Shown piece after piece: positions 50,066-62,265 of a stretch of 64,000 nucleotides of DNA (positions are counted from its first letter, which is position 1; each line of letters begins with the position of its first letter). The stretch is from positions 434,001-498,000 of the forward strand of contig JARUPY010000049.1 in assembly GCA_029817715.1 (NCBI GenBank). The letters run 5' to 3'. Source of the DNA: Melastoma dodecandrum. Taxonomy: Eukaryota > Streptophyta > Magnoliopsida > Myrtales > Melastomataceae. A program made the translations under genes and the position numbers. The notes beneath the pieces were generated by a model that saw only the letters and a program-made list of their open reading frames with translations, made no database searches and was not told the DNA's origin.

Positions 50066-53000
50066 GTCTTCGCTCTTCTCCCTTCTCAAGGTTGTGTTTG
50101 GTTTATGGAATTGAAAGATCTCAAACAGGTTACAAGTTCTATGTTGACGTACAATAAATGCCCAGCTTTTAAGGGCCTACAATTTAAATAGCATATAGTA
50201 ACTTGTACGTTTAATCCCCTCAGTCGAGATAAAAAAAAATTATAAAAACTTTACTAATAGTTAAACGTTAAAGAAAAGAATTTGTTAAAAAGTTGGGCAC
50301 CCATCTCATCTCCAGATCTTACTCTTCCCACTTCTTTTAAAATTTTTTTTAATAGGTAAAATGTTGTTTTCCAAAAAAGAAAAAAAAGAAGGAAGATGTC
50401 CCTATCGCCGAATAAATGCAAGGAAAAAAATTATTGACGTAAGAATTGAGGTATTAAATCGTGGGCACAACTACTTACCGGACTATTCCACAAGTAATTG
50501 TAATGATCAACTAAACTTCAAAAAAGCTTTTTTAAAAGGTGGAAAAAAAGAGAGAAATTTACGGGAATTTTACTCAGTAATATATTTTATTAGACATAAG
50601 TGCGTTCAAGCAATTGTCATTAAATTAAGGTGTTATTTGGGGGATTTCAAAGCTAACATTAATAAAACCATTCAATGGTGGGAAGCAATGGGGTGGACGA
50701 ACAATTAGAAATATCTTTAGATCGCTAAGTTTAGTGGTGGTCATAAATGTATAGTGACTAAGAGAATGACTCGAAATAAACAAAAAAAAAAAAAAAAAGA
50801 ACGCCACGAGGGTTAAATAACGCACACCAAAAACCCAACTCTCGAATTGGATGATGATGAGATTTCTGATATCTATGAACCACCACCACCACCCAACTTC
50901 AACAAAGGAAACACAAGGCATGGTTGGCATTTCTTTCTGGTGTTGGGTTTGCCGTTTCGATCCACCCAAACATTCTTCATGCACATCGTGTGTGTTTGTG
51001 GTTTTTTCCATCCAACCGAAAATTTCTGGACTCACTCATTTTAAGTTTGGTGTCCCACTTGCTCATACCAAGCATGTCCATGTAGGGGATCTTATTTTTA
51101 ATACAATAAATAAATAATAATAATAAACCATTGTACTCTTTCTCTCTTGGTTATCTTATGGCATCTAAGATTTTATTCGAAGATTAAATAAAAAAAATGA
51201 ATTAGTGTTAGATTTGTGCACGGATCCCAATCAAACCTAAGAAGGTAGGAATTGAATTTCAGTTTGTGATTTTACATTAACCAGATGTACAACACTACAT
51301 TGTTAGGCTGCTTGCTTATTTTAAAAAGAATTTTCAGGTACGATTTATTTACAATTTCCATTATGAGATTGGGTACACCTAGGAGAGGAGGAACTAACCC
51401 CCGATACCAAAACCTAAACTAAGAAGAAAACAAAAAACTAATAGTCATGATTAAAGAAAGTTACTGATTACATTAATAAAACGCATTCAAAAAGATCATC
51501 TATAACCCAAGTATGTATAAACCATTCATTTCCTTAGAGATCGAGATTCGTGCATCGATAAGTCCGACGTTTTGTTAATTCATGGGTAGTAGAGCCCGGG
51601 GGTTCTTGTTCAAATATTTTCCCGGAAGATTGGATAATTCTAGGTTTTATAATTTACCTTTGTACGCAGGATGATCGATCACTAAGAATTCAAATCTTGA
51701 ATAACTATTCAGGATTTTAAAGTTTACGTGATAGAGAGGTCAATGTTTGTTTGTTTGTAATGTGGCACAAAATAATATGCTAAATAAGATGCCTTTTTTT
51801 AATTTGCATCAACAAACATCATCATTATCTGCCGCTTTTTCAATGCTACAATAAATTTCATTTACCCCCCCCCCCCCCCCACCCCAAAAACCATTTTTAT
51901 ATCAGAAGGCATAAAAGCGACTCCTCACCCCGAGTTATTACATCGTCCAAGTATATTCCTTGTACTCCGTTCATTACGATTATACCCATAACCCTGATGG
52001 ATGATTCCCATCATTGATCGTCAACATAAGATGCTTTTCTTCAAAATGGTAACATGAGTTGTCGGCAACCCAAGGAGTCAGTCCGCCAAACATTAGCGTG
52101 GTGAAAAATCGTCCAGGACACACGTAAAGATAATGACCGTAGGATGTCCGAATCGAGGCACCCAAAGTTGTTTTCCTTATAATAGGGGGACATCATGTCT
52201 CGGGGCTGCGGCGTACGTGATTGAATTCTGCCTATGCTATAACCAAACCCAACCAAGATAGCGAACTCAGTCCAGTCCATGGTGGCCAATTTCAACCGGT
52301 AAGTATGGTCCAGAAAAACCTCTGGCTGGGACCATTGAGGAGTGCACGCCATTAATTAAGGAGGGCAAAAAAGGTTTGACAACAAGTGAGGGAGATAACG
52401 ATTTCCGATCATTTCGAACCAGAATATTCATCGGACAACCGCGACAGTGGGATTCATCATCACACATGATGGAAACTCTCCCCATCTTCCCTAAGGAAAA
52501 TATTTTTGTCGGGCAAAGAACATGGCAATTGGTGTTCTCCCCGTGTTGATCTGCTTCTAATTCTTGCCTTATTTTTGAATAAAATTCATCTAGTAATTCG
52601 CTTTATTAAATCACACGTGCCGAGTAAGCATATCAGTACTAACCCCAAGTCTAAACGTATGAAAAAGTGTAGTGTAGTGTAGAGGAGATCGCATTTTAAC
52701 TATTTTTTTTGGGGATGTGACTAATATTTCTCATGGGAATTTAATTAATAAAAAAAAGATAAATAAAAGTTTCATACCCTTTGGTTTTTTTCATCCTTAT
52801 TGTGTTGGTATACGACAGTGCTTGAATAATAATTTAATATCCCTTGTTGTGTATGGTATGTTAATATATCCTAAGATTGGAAGTCTTGGAATTTGATATC
52901 GGACTTACCAAACAAAGTTATCAGTTACCAACAAGGAATATCAACCTGAATAATAATAAATAATGACTTGAAAGTGTTTGCACAGATAAAATTTAGGAGC

Positions 53001-53716
53001 TTCCACTTTTCAATAGGTGATTTCGTTTACCGTGATGTTTTCAACTTCGCCACACAATTGCTACATACAATTATTTTTAACACGAACGAAGTAACTTAAA
53101 TTTCATTTTGTATAATTTTTATCTCTAATATATGTTATTGATTGTTCATTATTTCTAAGATATGAATGAGCCATTTTTCCCAAATTATATTGGAATGGGT
53201 AAAATGTTTGCATTAACATCCATTAAGTATTTAAACTAAAAAACCGTTTTGGTATATTCATTGTGAACAATTGGTTGTGATTCTATAGTTTTTAAAGGAC
53301 TTATTTTTCGTCTTCGAGATGCCGTCTCTCATCATCGTCAACCTGATATTCGAAATGATTTTAAAGATTTTATATTTTTGATGTTGAGTTGATTAGTATA
53401 ATACATGATATTACTATAAAAAACTCCTAGACGGTCTAGCATAAGAGTTATTATTATTATTATTATCAAAAAGTAATATCATAGCTATTCAAAAATGTTT
53501 TTTCTTAATTAGTCTGTAAAATTATCATCTTATTATTTTTAACATTCATCACTCATAAACCTAGATCTATGTTAAAAATGAAATTATAATAATATGTCGG
53601 CGTCAGCTGCCGTTCCACGATCTAACAAAGCTAAATTATATCTTTTTAGTAACGTCCATTTTTTTTCATATTTTTATTATTTGGCATGATGTTATATAGC
53701 TACGTGATGTATCATG

Positions 53717-53808
53717 TATGAATATCCATTTTTTTTAACTTCACCTATGAAGAATCCAGGTTATGAATATCCATTTTTTTTTTAACTTCACCTATGAAGA
53801 ATCCAGGT
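53717..53808. repeat. Tandem duplication of a ~45-base AT-rich unit
   Basis: Two adjacent copies begin TATGAATATCCATTTTTTT and end AAGAATCCAGGTT. They differ only in the length of the T run, which implies a recent duplication. Confidence 0.9.
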
Positions 53809-55799
53809 TTTTCCGTCTTCAAGATATCGTCAACATTTCGAGATAATTTTCAAGATAACCGTCTTCAATTATTTTTTATTATTAGTATAATATGTGTTAT
53901 ACAAATACATAAAAGGCACATGTGTCAATGGGACCATTAAAATATATTATGCAATGTGGAGTTGGGTTGGACTTGCAATTCACCCTGGGCTTGTTCCTTA
54001 GTCCATGGAACGTTGGACGAAGTAATAATTGATCGGTCGCGAATGGAGTAATATTCACCTCAGCCATGTGAGCTTCTTTGCTCAACTAAAGTCTGCAACT
54101 TCTCTGTCATGACTTTATTCACTTGTCCTTAAATGATCGGATCATCAACCATTCAGTAGAGTTTAAGCAGTTTCTTTAATTCAATGCCTGATCCCGTTCC
54201 ATGGCTCGTGAAAAAAAAAACAATATAAGTCAAAATCAATACAAATATAAAAATTGACGGTAAAATTATACAACAAATAAAAATAAAAATAAAAAGATAA
54301 CCCAAAAGCAATGATATAAGTCATTATTTTGCCAAACAATTATAATACATGGGGACCCCCGAAAGGCAGCCCGAAAAATCAAAATAGTGTAATTTGGCCT
54401 CCCTTATACATTTTCTTTTCTAACTCCGCTGCTGGCTACGACACTACGAAATCAATGTTGGTACACGGCGTAGACAACAAAACCTCATGGTAATGTCTAT
54501 AGAAACTATTTAACACAAATTATGCCGCGACCCTTTAGGCGATGGGCAACTGTATGACATCCGATGAACGAGAGGATGCAGAGGGATGAGGTCCATGGTG
54601 GTCTGGAGGGGAATTCACTACCTACAAGTCCATGTGCAGACGAGGACATTGGAGGAGACGAAGCCGTTGGTTCGTTGTCCTTTAAGGCGTCTTTAACCAG
54701 CGAGTGAAGGGGAATCAGTTTGCCGGGAGATGCTGAATAGTTTTGTTATTATTGGCAAGAGAAACAGGACGGACATATTTCATATCATAAAGGGCGCATG
54801 CTCACTTGATAATTTCCATGCCGTTTTGGAAGCGATTATAAAAGAGGCATCTAATGTCGTCGGTCGGTTCGTGCGGTAGTGTACTTTGATAGCTGAGGTC
54901 TGATGTTGGTCGAAAACTCCATCAATGTTTTTTGAATGAGATGCGCATCCTTTGCTGTAGAAAAATTTACCCAACACAGAGTTCTCGGCCCCTTTTGTCT
55001 ACCAATAACAATATCGTTAAGGTTTAATTTTTCCTATAAAAGCCTTAATCTTATATATATCATGTGGTTTGATTGATATGATTCCAAGTACCGACAAAGT
55101 ACCATTTTGTTTACCTTCTCATAAAACATAAATTAAGGAAGAACGAAACAACCACACTTGAAACATCTTACAAATGAGGAGAACCCCATTGGATCATTCA
55201 TTGTAGAAATCTTAATCTCGATCTTCGTTCAGCGCAGCACAAGATACAAAAATCATATCCACAGACCGACGTTTTAATATAATCATTTCCAACCTCAACA
55301 ATCAATTGTAACTTCGCCCGAAAGATTGCACAAGTCAGAACAAAATGTAAAGGTACTATACGAAGACAACCTAAGTGCGTTGTTGTGGATCAAAGTGACT
55401 GTCTGTCCCTCATTTCTGAACAGTGAGAGAGCCTATTTATTTTGACAACTTTTGACTGGGATCCTCCAACTTGAATCCTCTTGCTCCGGAATACATGGGC
55501 TCAAGCATATGGGTCTAAAATCAGTTTACCACGTAAATAATCACAGCAGACGACAGACGTATCAAACTTTACCTTAGGTTGGTGTTGAGCTGCGTGGATG
55601 TCAGCTGTCAGTCAAACTGGAAAGAATGTTTGAGAGTAGAAATGGAGTAGGGACATACAACCGATGGTCTGATTGACTTGGATGGGGTCACCTTGGCCTC
55701 TGTTCATGTAGATATGCATATCGATATCTGCAGTTTCCAGGAGGAGGACAAGCCGTGAAGCTCTTGGTTTTTCTTCTCTTGGGGAAATTAGGGGAAAAG

Positions 55800-58199
55800 A
55801 TGAGTAGATACACCGTCAACGGTGATCGCAATCGACAGCACGTTATAAGGTCAGGACAGCTTCTTTGCATGATTTTTTCTGCTTCTTTTTTGCAGCAGCA
55901 TTCTGAGAATTAGGAACATATGATCTCGTTCTTAGTGATTCAAGGTTCTTCTTAGATCAGATCCTTTGAGGTCGCGTAATCATCTTTTCTCGGTGGCCAT
56001 TTAGGGTTAAAAGTTGGAGGAGGTGCTGTGACTTTGCAGGAGCCGTTGCTGGGAGTTTTAGAAAGAAGGATGATGAGTGTAAAAGGATGTCCTTTCCCGA
56101 GGGGAAGGTGCTGGTGTACACTTCGCTTGTATCAGTCTTTATCAATGCGTGGTATCTGTATATTCCCCGCAAACCCTCCTACTCAGGATGCCTTGTCATG
56201 AACGTGAGCCTCTTGGTCACGTTGCTAGTTCTCGGCTTTTGCTTGGACGTGTGCTCTTTTGTTATTATCTACTCCGGCAGTCTCTTCAGTGTTTGTATGA
56301 GAAGATCTGCCTTTCCCCATGTAGTTGGCGTCCTCTCAAGTCTTCCAGTGTCCCAGGTATCTGGACATCAGTATTCGCATTTGTTATCATTTATGACTCT
56401 GATATGGCTCAAACACAAAAGTATACAAATTTTCTTCCTTTCAGGCTTCCGTTTTCTTTGTTCTTTGGCTGCGGAGAAGCAATCAACTTCACATTCTCAC
56501 AACAATCGTCTCTATCCGGGTACTTTTACTATTGCTAAGGACCTACCTATCATACAGGGAGACCATAAGGTTTTCTGGCTCATTCAATGCCGCTGCTTGG
56601 GCTGGAGCAGCATTCACTGCTACTGTTTTCATCGTTGTATGCAATGTATTACTCTCTTCCTGGTGCTGATTTTGTAATCTGCTTGGTATGCCACCTTCTG
56701 ATTTTAACTCCATGGAGCACGAGTTATTGCAGTCCGTTTCCCTCGTTTAACAGGTTTTTGGAGCGGTTTGGTACATTTTATCACTAGGAAGAATCGAGGA
56801 CTGCTGGAGAGAAGCTTCCTTTTTAATTGGTAAAGATTTGACCGTCGACTGTGGGACGTCACTCTACGACACAGATTTGAGTATAACTGATATTCTGCGG
56901 GGTTGCAACAATGGAACCACAATTGATTACGGCATATACGTTGAAGCTGTTGAATCTCAAATTGTCAGCTCACGCAGTTTCACCGAAAAGGTTAGGTACT
57001 GCTTCTGGTGGGCATTTCAGAATATAAGGTACGCCTACCAATTTTCTGGAAGAAGGCTTCCCAGTTGTAGGATCCACACTTTCAAACTTTATGTTCCTTC
57101 TACAATTTTTCGTAGTTCACTTGGTCAAAAGATGGGAACAAATATCACCATCTGGGATGAACTGTTTGTCGCCGCCGGAGTATTGTGTTTCTCGCTGCTT
57201 ATCATCACTATGCAGGTAATCATCGTGGCACCTCATGAGGGGTTCGTTTCTCGATCTCCCCGTGCAGTTTGTTTTGATCTCATGTAACCGATGATCACTT
57301 TCGGTGTCTCGTTTTCGGTGTCTCGATTTGTGAGGAATTAGGCATATTTACAGCCCCTTGTTTCGACAACACCTGCGAAAGATTGGAGAAAAGATCTTCA
57401 CAGATGGAAGCCTTTCTACGCCCTCCCAAAAGATACGAGGAAGCAAATTCTGCATCACCAAACTGTCAATTCGTGGCAAGGGACAGGTGGAGTAAATCTC
57501 GAGAATTTACTCAACAACGTGACTGTCAATCTGAGGAGGAAGATAAAGTCTCAACTCTGTTCTCGTGCGTTTGGAAGTGTAAGTATATTCACTGCTCATT
57601 GAAGATCACAAGCATTGATGGATCCACCTAATGGAGTTTACGGTTCTTACCTGTTTCTACACATTAAGGTGCCTGTGTTCGAGGGAATGAACAATCGGGT
57701 TGCAAATTCCATTCGTGATCGGCTTAGGCCAGTCATCTTCTCAGAAAGAACCTTCGTCATTCAGGAGGGGCTTCCAGTTTTTGAGATGATCTTTGTAGTG
57801 CAAGGTAAGCTGTTGATCCACAGCACCACACTCGAAGGCAATATCCCGACAGTGGTGTTGGCCAAGCCCCTGAGAGAAGGGGATGTTTGTGGAGAGGAAT
57901 TGCTACATCATTGCATTGCTGGAGGGACATGCTCTCTTCTGCCAATTGCAACAAGGACAATCCAAAGTGTGACCAAGGTCGAAGCCTTCGCCATGACAGG
58001 CTTGGGACTTGAGCTATGTGGTATCTCGCTATCGTGGCCTCCTATTTCCATCCGAGCTGGAGACTCAGGCAGCCAGAACAATCTCAGAAGCATGGCGTCG
58101 TCACCGGGCAAGGAATACAACCGCGTAACCTGCATCCCTTGTGGATGTATCATTGGTTATGAACAAGGAAAGAAATTGCTGCAATATGTCTGTACATGA
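55800..58199 (+). CDS. Divergent cyclic nucleotide-gated channel (CNGC)-like gene with late frameshift
   Basis: Plant CNGCs are plasma-membrane cation channels gated by cyclic nucleotides and calmodulin. Exons 55800-55849 (tentative), 56005-56356, 56445-56645, 56754-57028, 57116-57215, 57342-57578 and 57669-58199 join in phase. Recognisable are S1 (VLVYTSLVSVFINAWYLYIP), the S4-like LLLLLRTYLSYRETIRFSG and S5 (VFGAVWYILSLGRIEDCW). The P-loop WWAFQNISSLGQKMG, DWRKDLHRWKPFYALP and LRRKIKSQLC linker, and a cNMP-binding domain (RLRPVIFSERTFVIQEGL, EGDVCGEELL) follow. The usual GQN-like filter reads GQK. After EAFAMT one extra G near 57999 shifts the frame. In the other frame the expected DLSYVVSRYRGLLFPSELET and IQ-like EAWRRHRAR continue to a stop at 58126-58128. 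About 557-581 residues against about 700 normally; the N terminus and S2-S3 region are short. Confidence 0.78.
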
Positions 58200-58959
58200 G
58201 CAATCTGCGATGTGCCTAGGCAGTGTGCCCACGCTTCTCGAAAACCAATCCATATGGATATATACTTACCATCCTATAATCGACTGTCAGCTATCCAATT
58301 CTCAACCATCTAATGAGTTTTATGCTCAACCATGATAACTGTCTCTAGTGGTACAAAAGCATCAGCGTTCCTTAATATATCAAGCACCCAAAGATCTGCG
58401 GCAGTTTGGCTAAAAGATTTTCAAAGGTTAGACAATGCAGAACAGGTCCAAGAAAATCGTGTACGCGAGCAGATATTAGAGAAAGAGCTGGATAATGGTA
58501 CTTGATGATTAGATCACCCAAGAAGAAGCGGAGGGGAACAGAACCATAGGGACCCGGAAGGTAACTTGCAAAACTTGTAGTAGTGTCACCTGCTGATGCT
58601 CACAACACATGTCCAGAAGCCAATTTCATTGATGCTCGGGGCCAGGATGGTTTGAATTGATATCCTCCCAAAACATTAGGCACCGAACGGATGATCTCAC
58701 TCAAGGAAAATAGGTTTGAATTGAATCGATCATTTATATCTTTTAGATTTTTTTAAGGTTACCTTTTCCCTTACAGAATCAAACCAGCAGTCTCTTCATT
58801 ATTTGTGCGTGTATTTAGAAACAATCAAATGATGTTGTCACAAATAAAAGCCGCATCTCTTGTGATAATTTCGCCTTCAGCAGCTCAGAGTAACAGAATG
58901 GCAGGTTCTAAACGAGACCTCAAATACTTGTTGATGAAACCATCAGCGACCAACACAGG
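58200..58959. other. Intergenic region between CNGC-like gene and GUX remnant
   Basis: No gene supported. The last ~50 bases before 58960 may be eroded GUX sequence (AGG ATG TGG resembling the RLW segment) in a shifted frame. Confidence 0.4.
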
Positions 58960-59463
58960 GGTGGGCTGGAGGATGTGGCATGGACAGATTACGACAAGAT
59001 TATTTTTATTGATGCAGACTTGCTTATACAGAGGAACATTGATTTCCTGTTCGAAATGCCAGAAATATCGGCGATTGGGAACAATGCCACCCTGTTCAAC
59101 TCTGGGGTCATGGTGATCGAGCTGTCGAACTGCACGTTCCAGCTGCTCATGGATCACATCAATGACATTGAGTCCTACAATGGGGGAGACCAGGGTTATC
59201 TGAATGAGATATTCACGTGGTGGCACCGCATCCCAAAACACACTAACTTCCTCAAGAACTTCTGGGTAGGGGACGAGGAGGAAAAGAAGGAATTGAAGAC
59301 GCGACTGTACGGCACCAATCCTCCGATCCTGTATGCCTAGCACTACCTTGGAAACAAGCCCTGGATGTGCTTCCGTGAATACGACTGCAACTAGAACGTG
59401 GACGTACTGCTGGAGTTTGTGAGCGACGTGGCACACAGGACGTGGTGGAAGGTCCATGAAGCG
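58960..59463 (+). pseudogene. GUX (xylan glucuronosyltransferase) fragment with stop codons
   Basis: GUX enzymes are Golgi GT8 glycosyltransferases adding glucuronic acid to xylan. The fragment reads TDYDKIIFIDADLLIQRNID (the DxD metal-binding motif is intact), then GNNATLFNSGVMVIELSNCT, YNGGDQGYLNEIFTWWHRIP and KHTNFLKNFW. After PPILYA a TAG (59338-59340) interrupts the HYLGNKPWMCFREYDCN segment. A second TAG (59392-59394) replaces the Trp after YDCN. The frame continues VDVLLEFVSDVAHRTWWKVH and ends. The N-terminal half is absent and a frameshift precedes TDYDK. The following C-terminal segment occurs 2.6 kb away on the opposite strand. Confidence 0.93.
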
Positions 59464-59699
59464 GTGTTTCTTGCAGTCCCTAATCTTCGTCCTCCTCTCT
59501 ATTTTTTATCAACCCATAAAAAGCTAATGTTACGTGACTGCCGCATTTACGCTCTTCAGGGGGTAAGAATCACATGTTAACTTCATGTAATTATGTTTGT
59601 TAATTTAATCTTTTGGGTATGTGGTTTAGTGGGAAAGGAGACGACAAAGGAGAAAGGATGACTAAATATTTACGATCATGTATGATTAAGGTACATGAT

Positions 59700-61450
59700 C
59701 TGAACCCGGCGCTTAATTTGCATGGAATCTGTTGGATCGTTCAGGAACACTAAGAGGGGCGTGAATTAGTGTTTATAACTTTTTCGCCCTTTCTCCGTGT
59801 CAGCGGAAGCGTACTGTATCACAACAGAACGTTTCTCAGAATGAGAACTGCTTTGCTATAACCGTTACGACTTAATCGTTGGATTCTCGTACTAGTGTTT
59901 ACGCGATCGTAAGGGACACAGTAGTTTATAGTGGTTCGGCCTTAATCGACCTATGTCCACTTTCCACCGTAGAGGTGATTCCACTATTTGAAAATAATGG
60001 ATGCAAATAGCCCTAGCACTAGGCGTAAGTTTTTCTCACAAAGTGAGATTTAGAATCCCGTATAACAGATGATCACACCTGGCAACGGTCAGCTCCTCAC
60101 ACAGTGGACGTCTGCTCGTGTACAGCAGAATGATGCTCACGCTCAGCAGTTGATTGCTCAAAGGATTCGCACACAGCTCGTTGTCGCTTAATATAAACCT
60201 GACTATCAAAGCAGAGAGACAACGTTGTGTTAGTATATAAATCCTCACAGATAATTCCTTACAGTGAAGAATGGCTTCTCAGAGAGCAGCCCGTTTCTGC
60301 TTCACAGCGAAGGAATGCTTCGGCACTTGTTTGCTCAGAAGAGGATTTCCACAAAGATTTCGTCCCTTCTCAGGATGATCCTGTCTATAAGCGCAAGAGA
60401 GACAACCACAAAGTTGATCAAATAGATCACCACAAAGATCACGAAGAGAAGAACCACAAAGATCACAAAGAGAACCACAAAGACCACTTAGAAGGTATCC
60501 GTCCTACACTCAGTTCGGACGTGCACGGTTACCACAGCCGTGACTCACTGCACTGCACACCCAGTGCCTAGGGTGGAATTTTCCGATCCGTTGGCTTCCA
60601 CGCAACCTGCTTTACTAACCCTCCGTATCAGGCGTTCAAGACTTCTGCACAGCACCCCTGTGCTCGGGAGGACCTCTTTTCACTCCGGCGGCATTCGCAA
60701 CTCCTACTATACCCTGCAGGCACAAGACTTCTGGCACGCACCTGCAAGTGCGTGTCTAACTGCTTAAACTCCGTAGGTTCGAGACTTCCCTGCGAAAAGA
60801 CACGACAAGAATGGCTTCTTGCCGATGGGTCAGCAACCGGTTACTGCAATCAGCACAGGTATTCACTTAGCTTCCCTCAGGCGGTTCGTCGGCTGCTCGT
60901 TGAACGCACCGAGGACACCTAGTCCCTCTCACGACGATCAAGGAATCTGAACTCAGCCCCTTGACACCCTCGCACGCAGTTTGCGAGCAATAAGAACCAG
61001 GAGACACTTAGCACCTTCCGCTCTCCGTCGACCACTTAGACCACTCAGACCACTCAGCCACTCAGCCCACTTAGAAATCGTTCGAAAACTTTTTAAGATT
61101 ATGTGAGGGTCGTCTGGTATAAAAAGGAACGAAACAAATAATCGATTTCCCAAAAACGAATAATTTGTTTCCTAAAATCAGAATACAAGAAGCTGTAATC
61201 GTGGATCAGCCACTGGATGCTCAACGGTCATAATGACCAAGAAGGAAAGGAAATCTTTGATGATATTCCTTGCACGTATAATCTTATCAGATTAAATAAT
61301 GATTATCCGAATCAGATAATTAATCATTGAATATAATTAGACTGCAATAAGCAAATCTGGAATAATAATTATTCTTCCATCAGCGCAATAACGCAGAATA
61401 GTTTTGTTGTAATGCAGCAAGGTCTTTCTTAAGTGTAACGACACATTGCT
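59700..61450. repeat. Repeat-like, non-coding element remnant
   Basis: The stretch contains AACACTAAGAGGGGCGTGAA (about 59745) and TAGTGGTTCGGCCTTAATCG (about 59929) followed by CTATGTCCACT, phrases I associate from memory with non-autonomous plant LTR-type repeats. Inside are a short imperfect array of AACCACAAAGAYCAC words (60403-60490) and a 10-base array of GACCACTCAG variants (61030-61074). Frames across it give low-complexity His/Lys/Asp-rich peptides and no known domain. Ends and target duplications were not found. Confidence 0.45.
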
Positions 61451-62049
61451 TAGGTTGCAGCGTGACATTGCTACAGGACATCCAAGAAATATTTTGTTTC
61501 CAAAATTAAACTTGGAAAGCTAATCTCGCAATATTTAGATGTCTAAGCATTTATAATGAGATCATTAAGCTAGATTAAATGAACTTGGACACTCAGACGA
61601 ATATTCTGAATTAGCCCAAAATAAAATGTGAATATTAGAAAATATGTTTCCATATTTTCAGTGTTTGTGCGTAAAATCACAGTAACATTTTACTGTAACT
61701 CAACAAACTGTAATTGTTGTTTGCTGTGACTCAGCAACACATTTCTCAAGCTCATTACTTAAGAATAAGCGAAGTGTTACAACGACTAGCTTCTCAAGCT
61801 CATCATCAAATCCTGGACTAACAGAATCATTATTAAATGAAGTTTTCTTTTAACATGTTATTTTAGTTTTCCTGTGGACGTAATTGATCACTGATGTCAG
61901 TTTTTCGAAAATCTTCTCCACGGCTGGGTGAAAAGCTATAGATAATCTATACACAACCAGTGCTTTGATCTTTTTGGGCAAAAGTAGAAAATGCATCTCC
62001 GTTTTATATACTTTTCGTAAACTTAGACCTGATGTTCACGGATAGCGCG

Positions 62050-62265
62050 TCATGAGGATGGGAGAGATGATGAGCCTGTGGAGTTTGTCGACGGTGTGGC
62101 GGTGGTGTTGACGTCCCAGTTCGAGTTGCCTTAGTGCCATAACATGCTCTCCCTGTGACATATTCCTCCAAACACCTCTTCAACCTCTTGTCTTTTATCA
62201 TCTGGTGACTATCTGTGTAGTTCACGTTCTCTGGCAAACGAGAATGATCATCACAAAATTTCTTA
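62050..62265 (-). pseudogene. GUX C-terminal fragment, inverted relative to the 58.96 kb fragment
   Basis: On the minus strand the sequence reads SRLPENVNYTDSHQMIKDKR and LKRCLEEY. This matches the GUX end (pattern ANYTDGHW-KIKDxRL-CFEE). One base is then missing. In the next frame it gives ESMLWH, a stop in place of Trp, GNSNWDVNTTATPSTNST and finally SGSSSLPSS with a stop. It is the part that should directly follow the plus-strand fragment ending at 59463, so both belong to one broken gene. Confidence 0.85.

Larger units (their letters stand above)
49661..55799. other. Long AT-rich intergenic region
   Basis: About 6.1 kb without a firm gene. It contains the CTT microsatellite (50035-50065), a poly-C run near 51867-51881, an ATT run near 53451, a tandem duplication at 53717-53808 and A/T runs near 54280. 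Overlapping minus-strand frames at 51980-52485 look slightly protein-like but are not recognised. Confidence 0.5.

Noticed and set aside
54780..54977. 65-codon minus-strand frame
   Set aside because: No recognisable motif, no splice partners, and composition like the intergenic surroundings.
56149..56538. Alternative 129-codon frame across the CNGC S1-S2 exon and intron
   Set aside because: It runs through a good donor and lacks CNGC residues; the overlapping frame has the family motifs.
59929..59970. tRNA-like T-loop phrase GGTTCG
   Set aside because: No acceptor stem, D-arm or anticodon arm at tRNA spacing around it; it fits the repeat phrase instead.
60227..60571. 114-codon frame with HKDH-type repeats
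   Set aside because: The repeat comes from a short imperfect minisatellite inside repeat-like DNA; no start context, domain or neighbouring exons support a gene.
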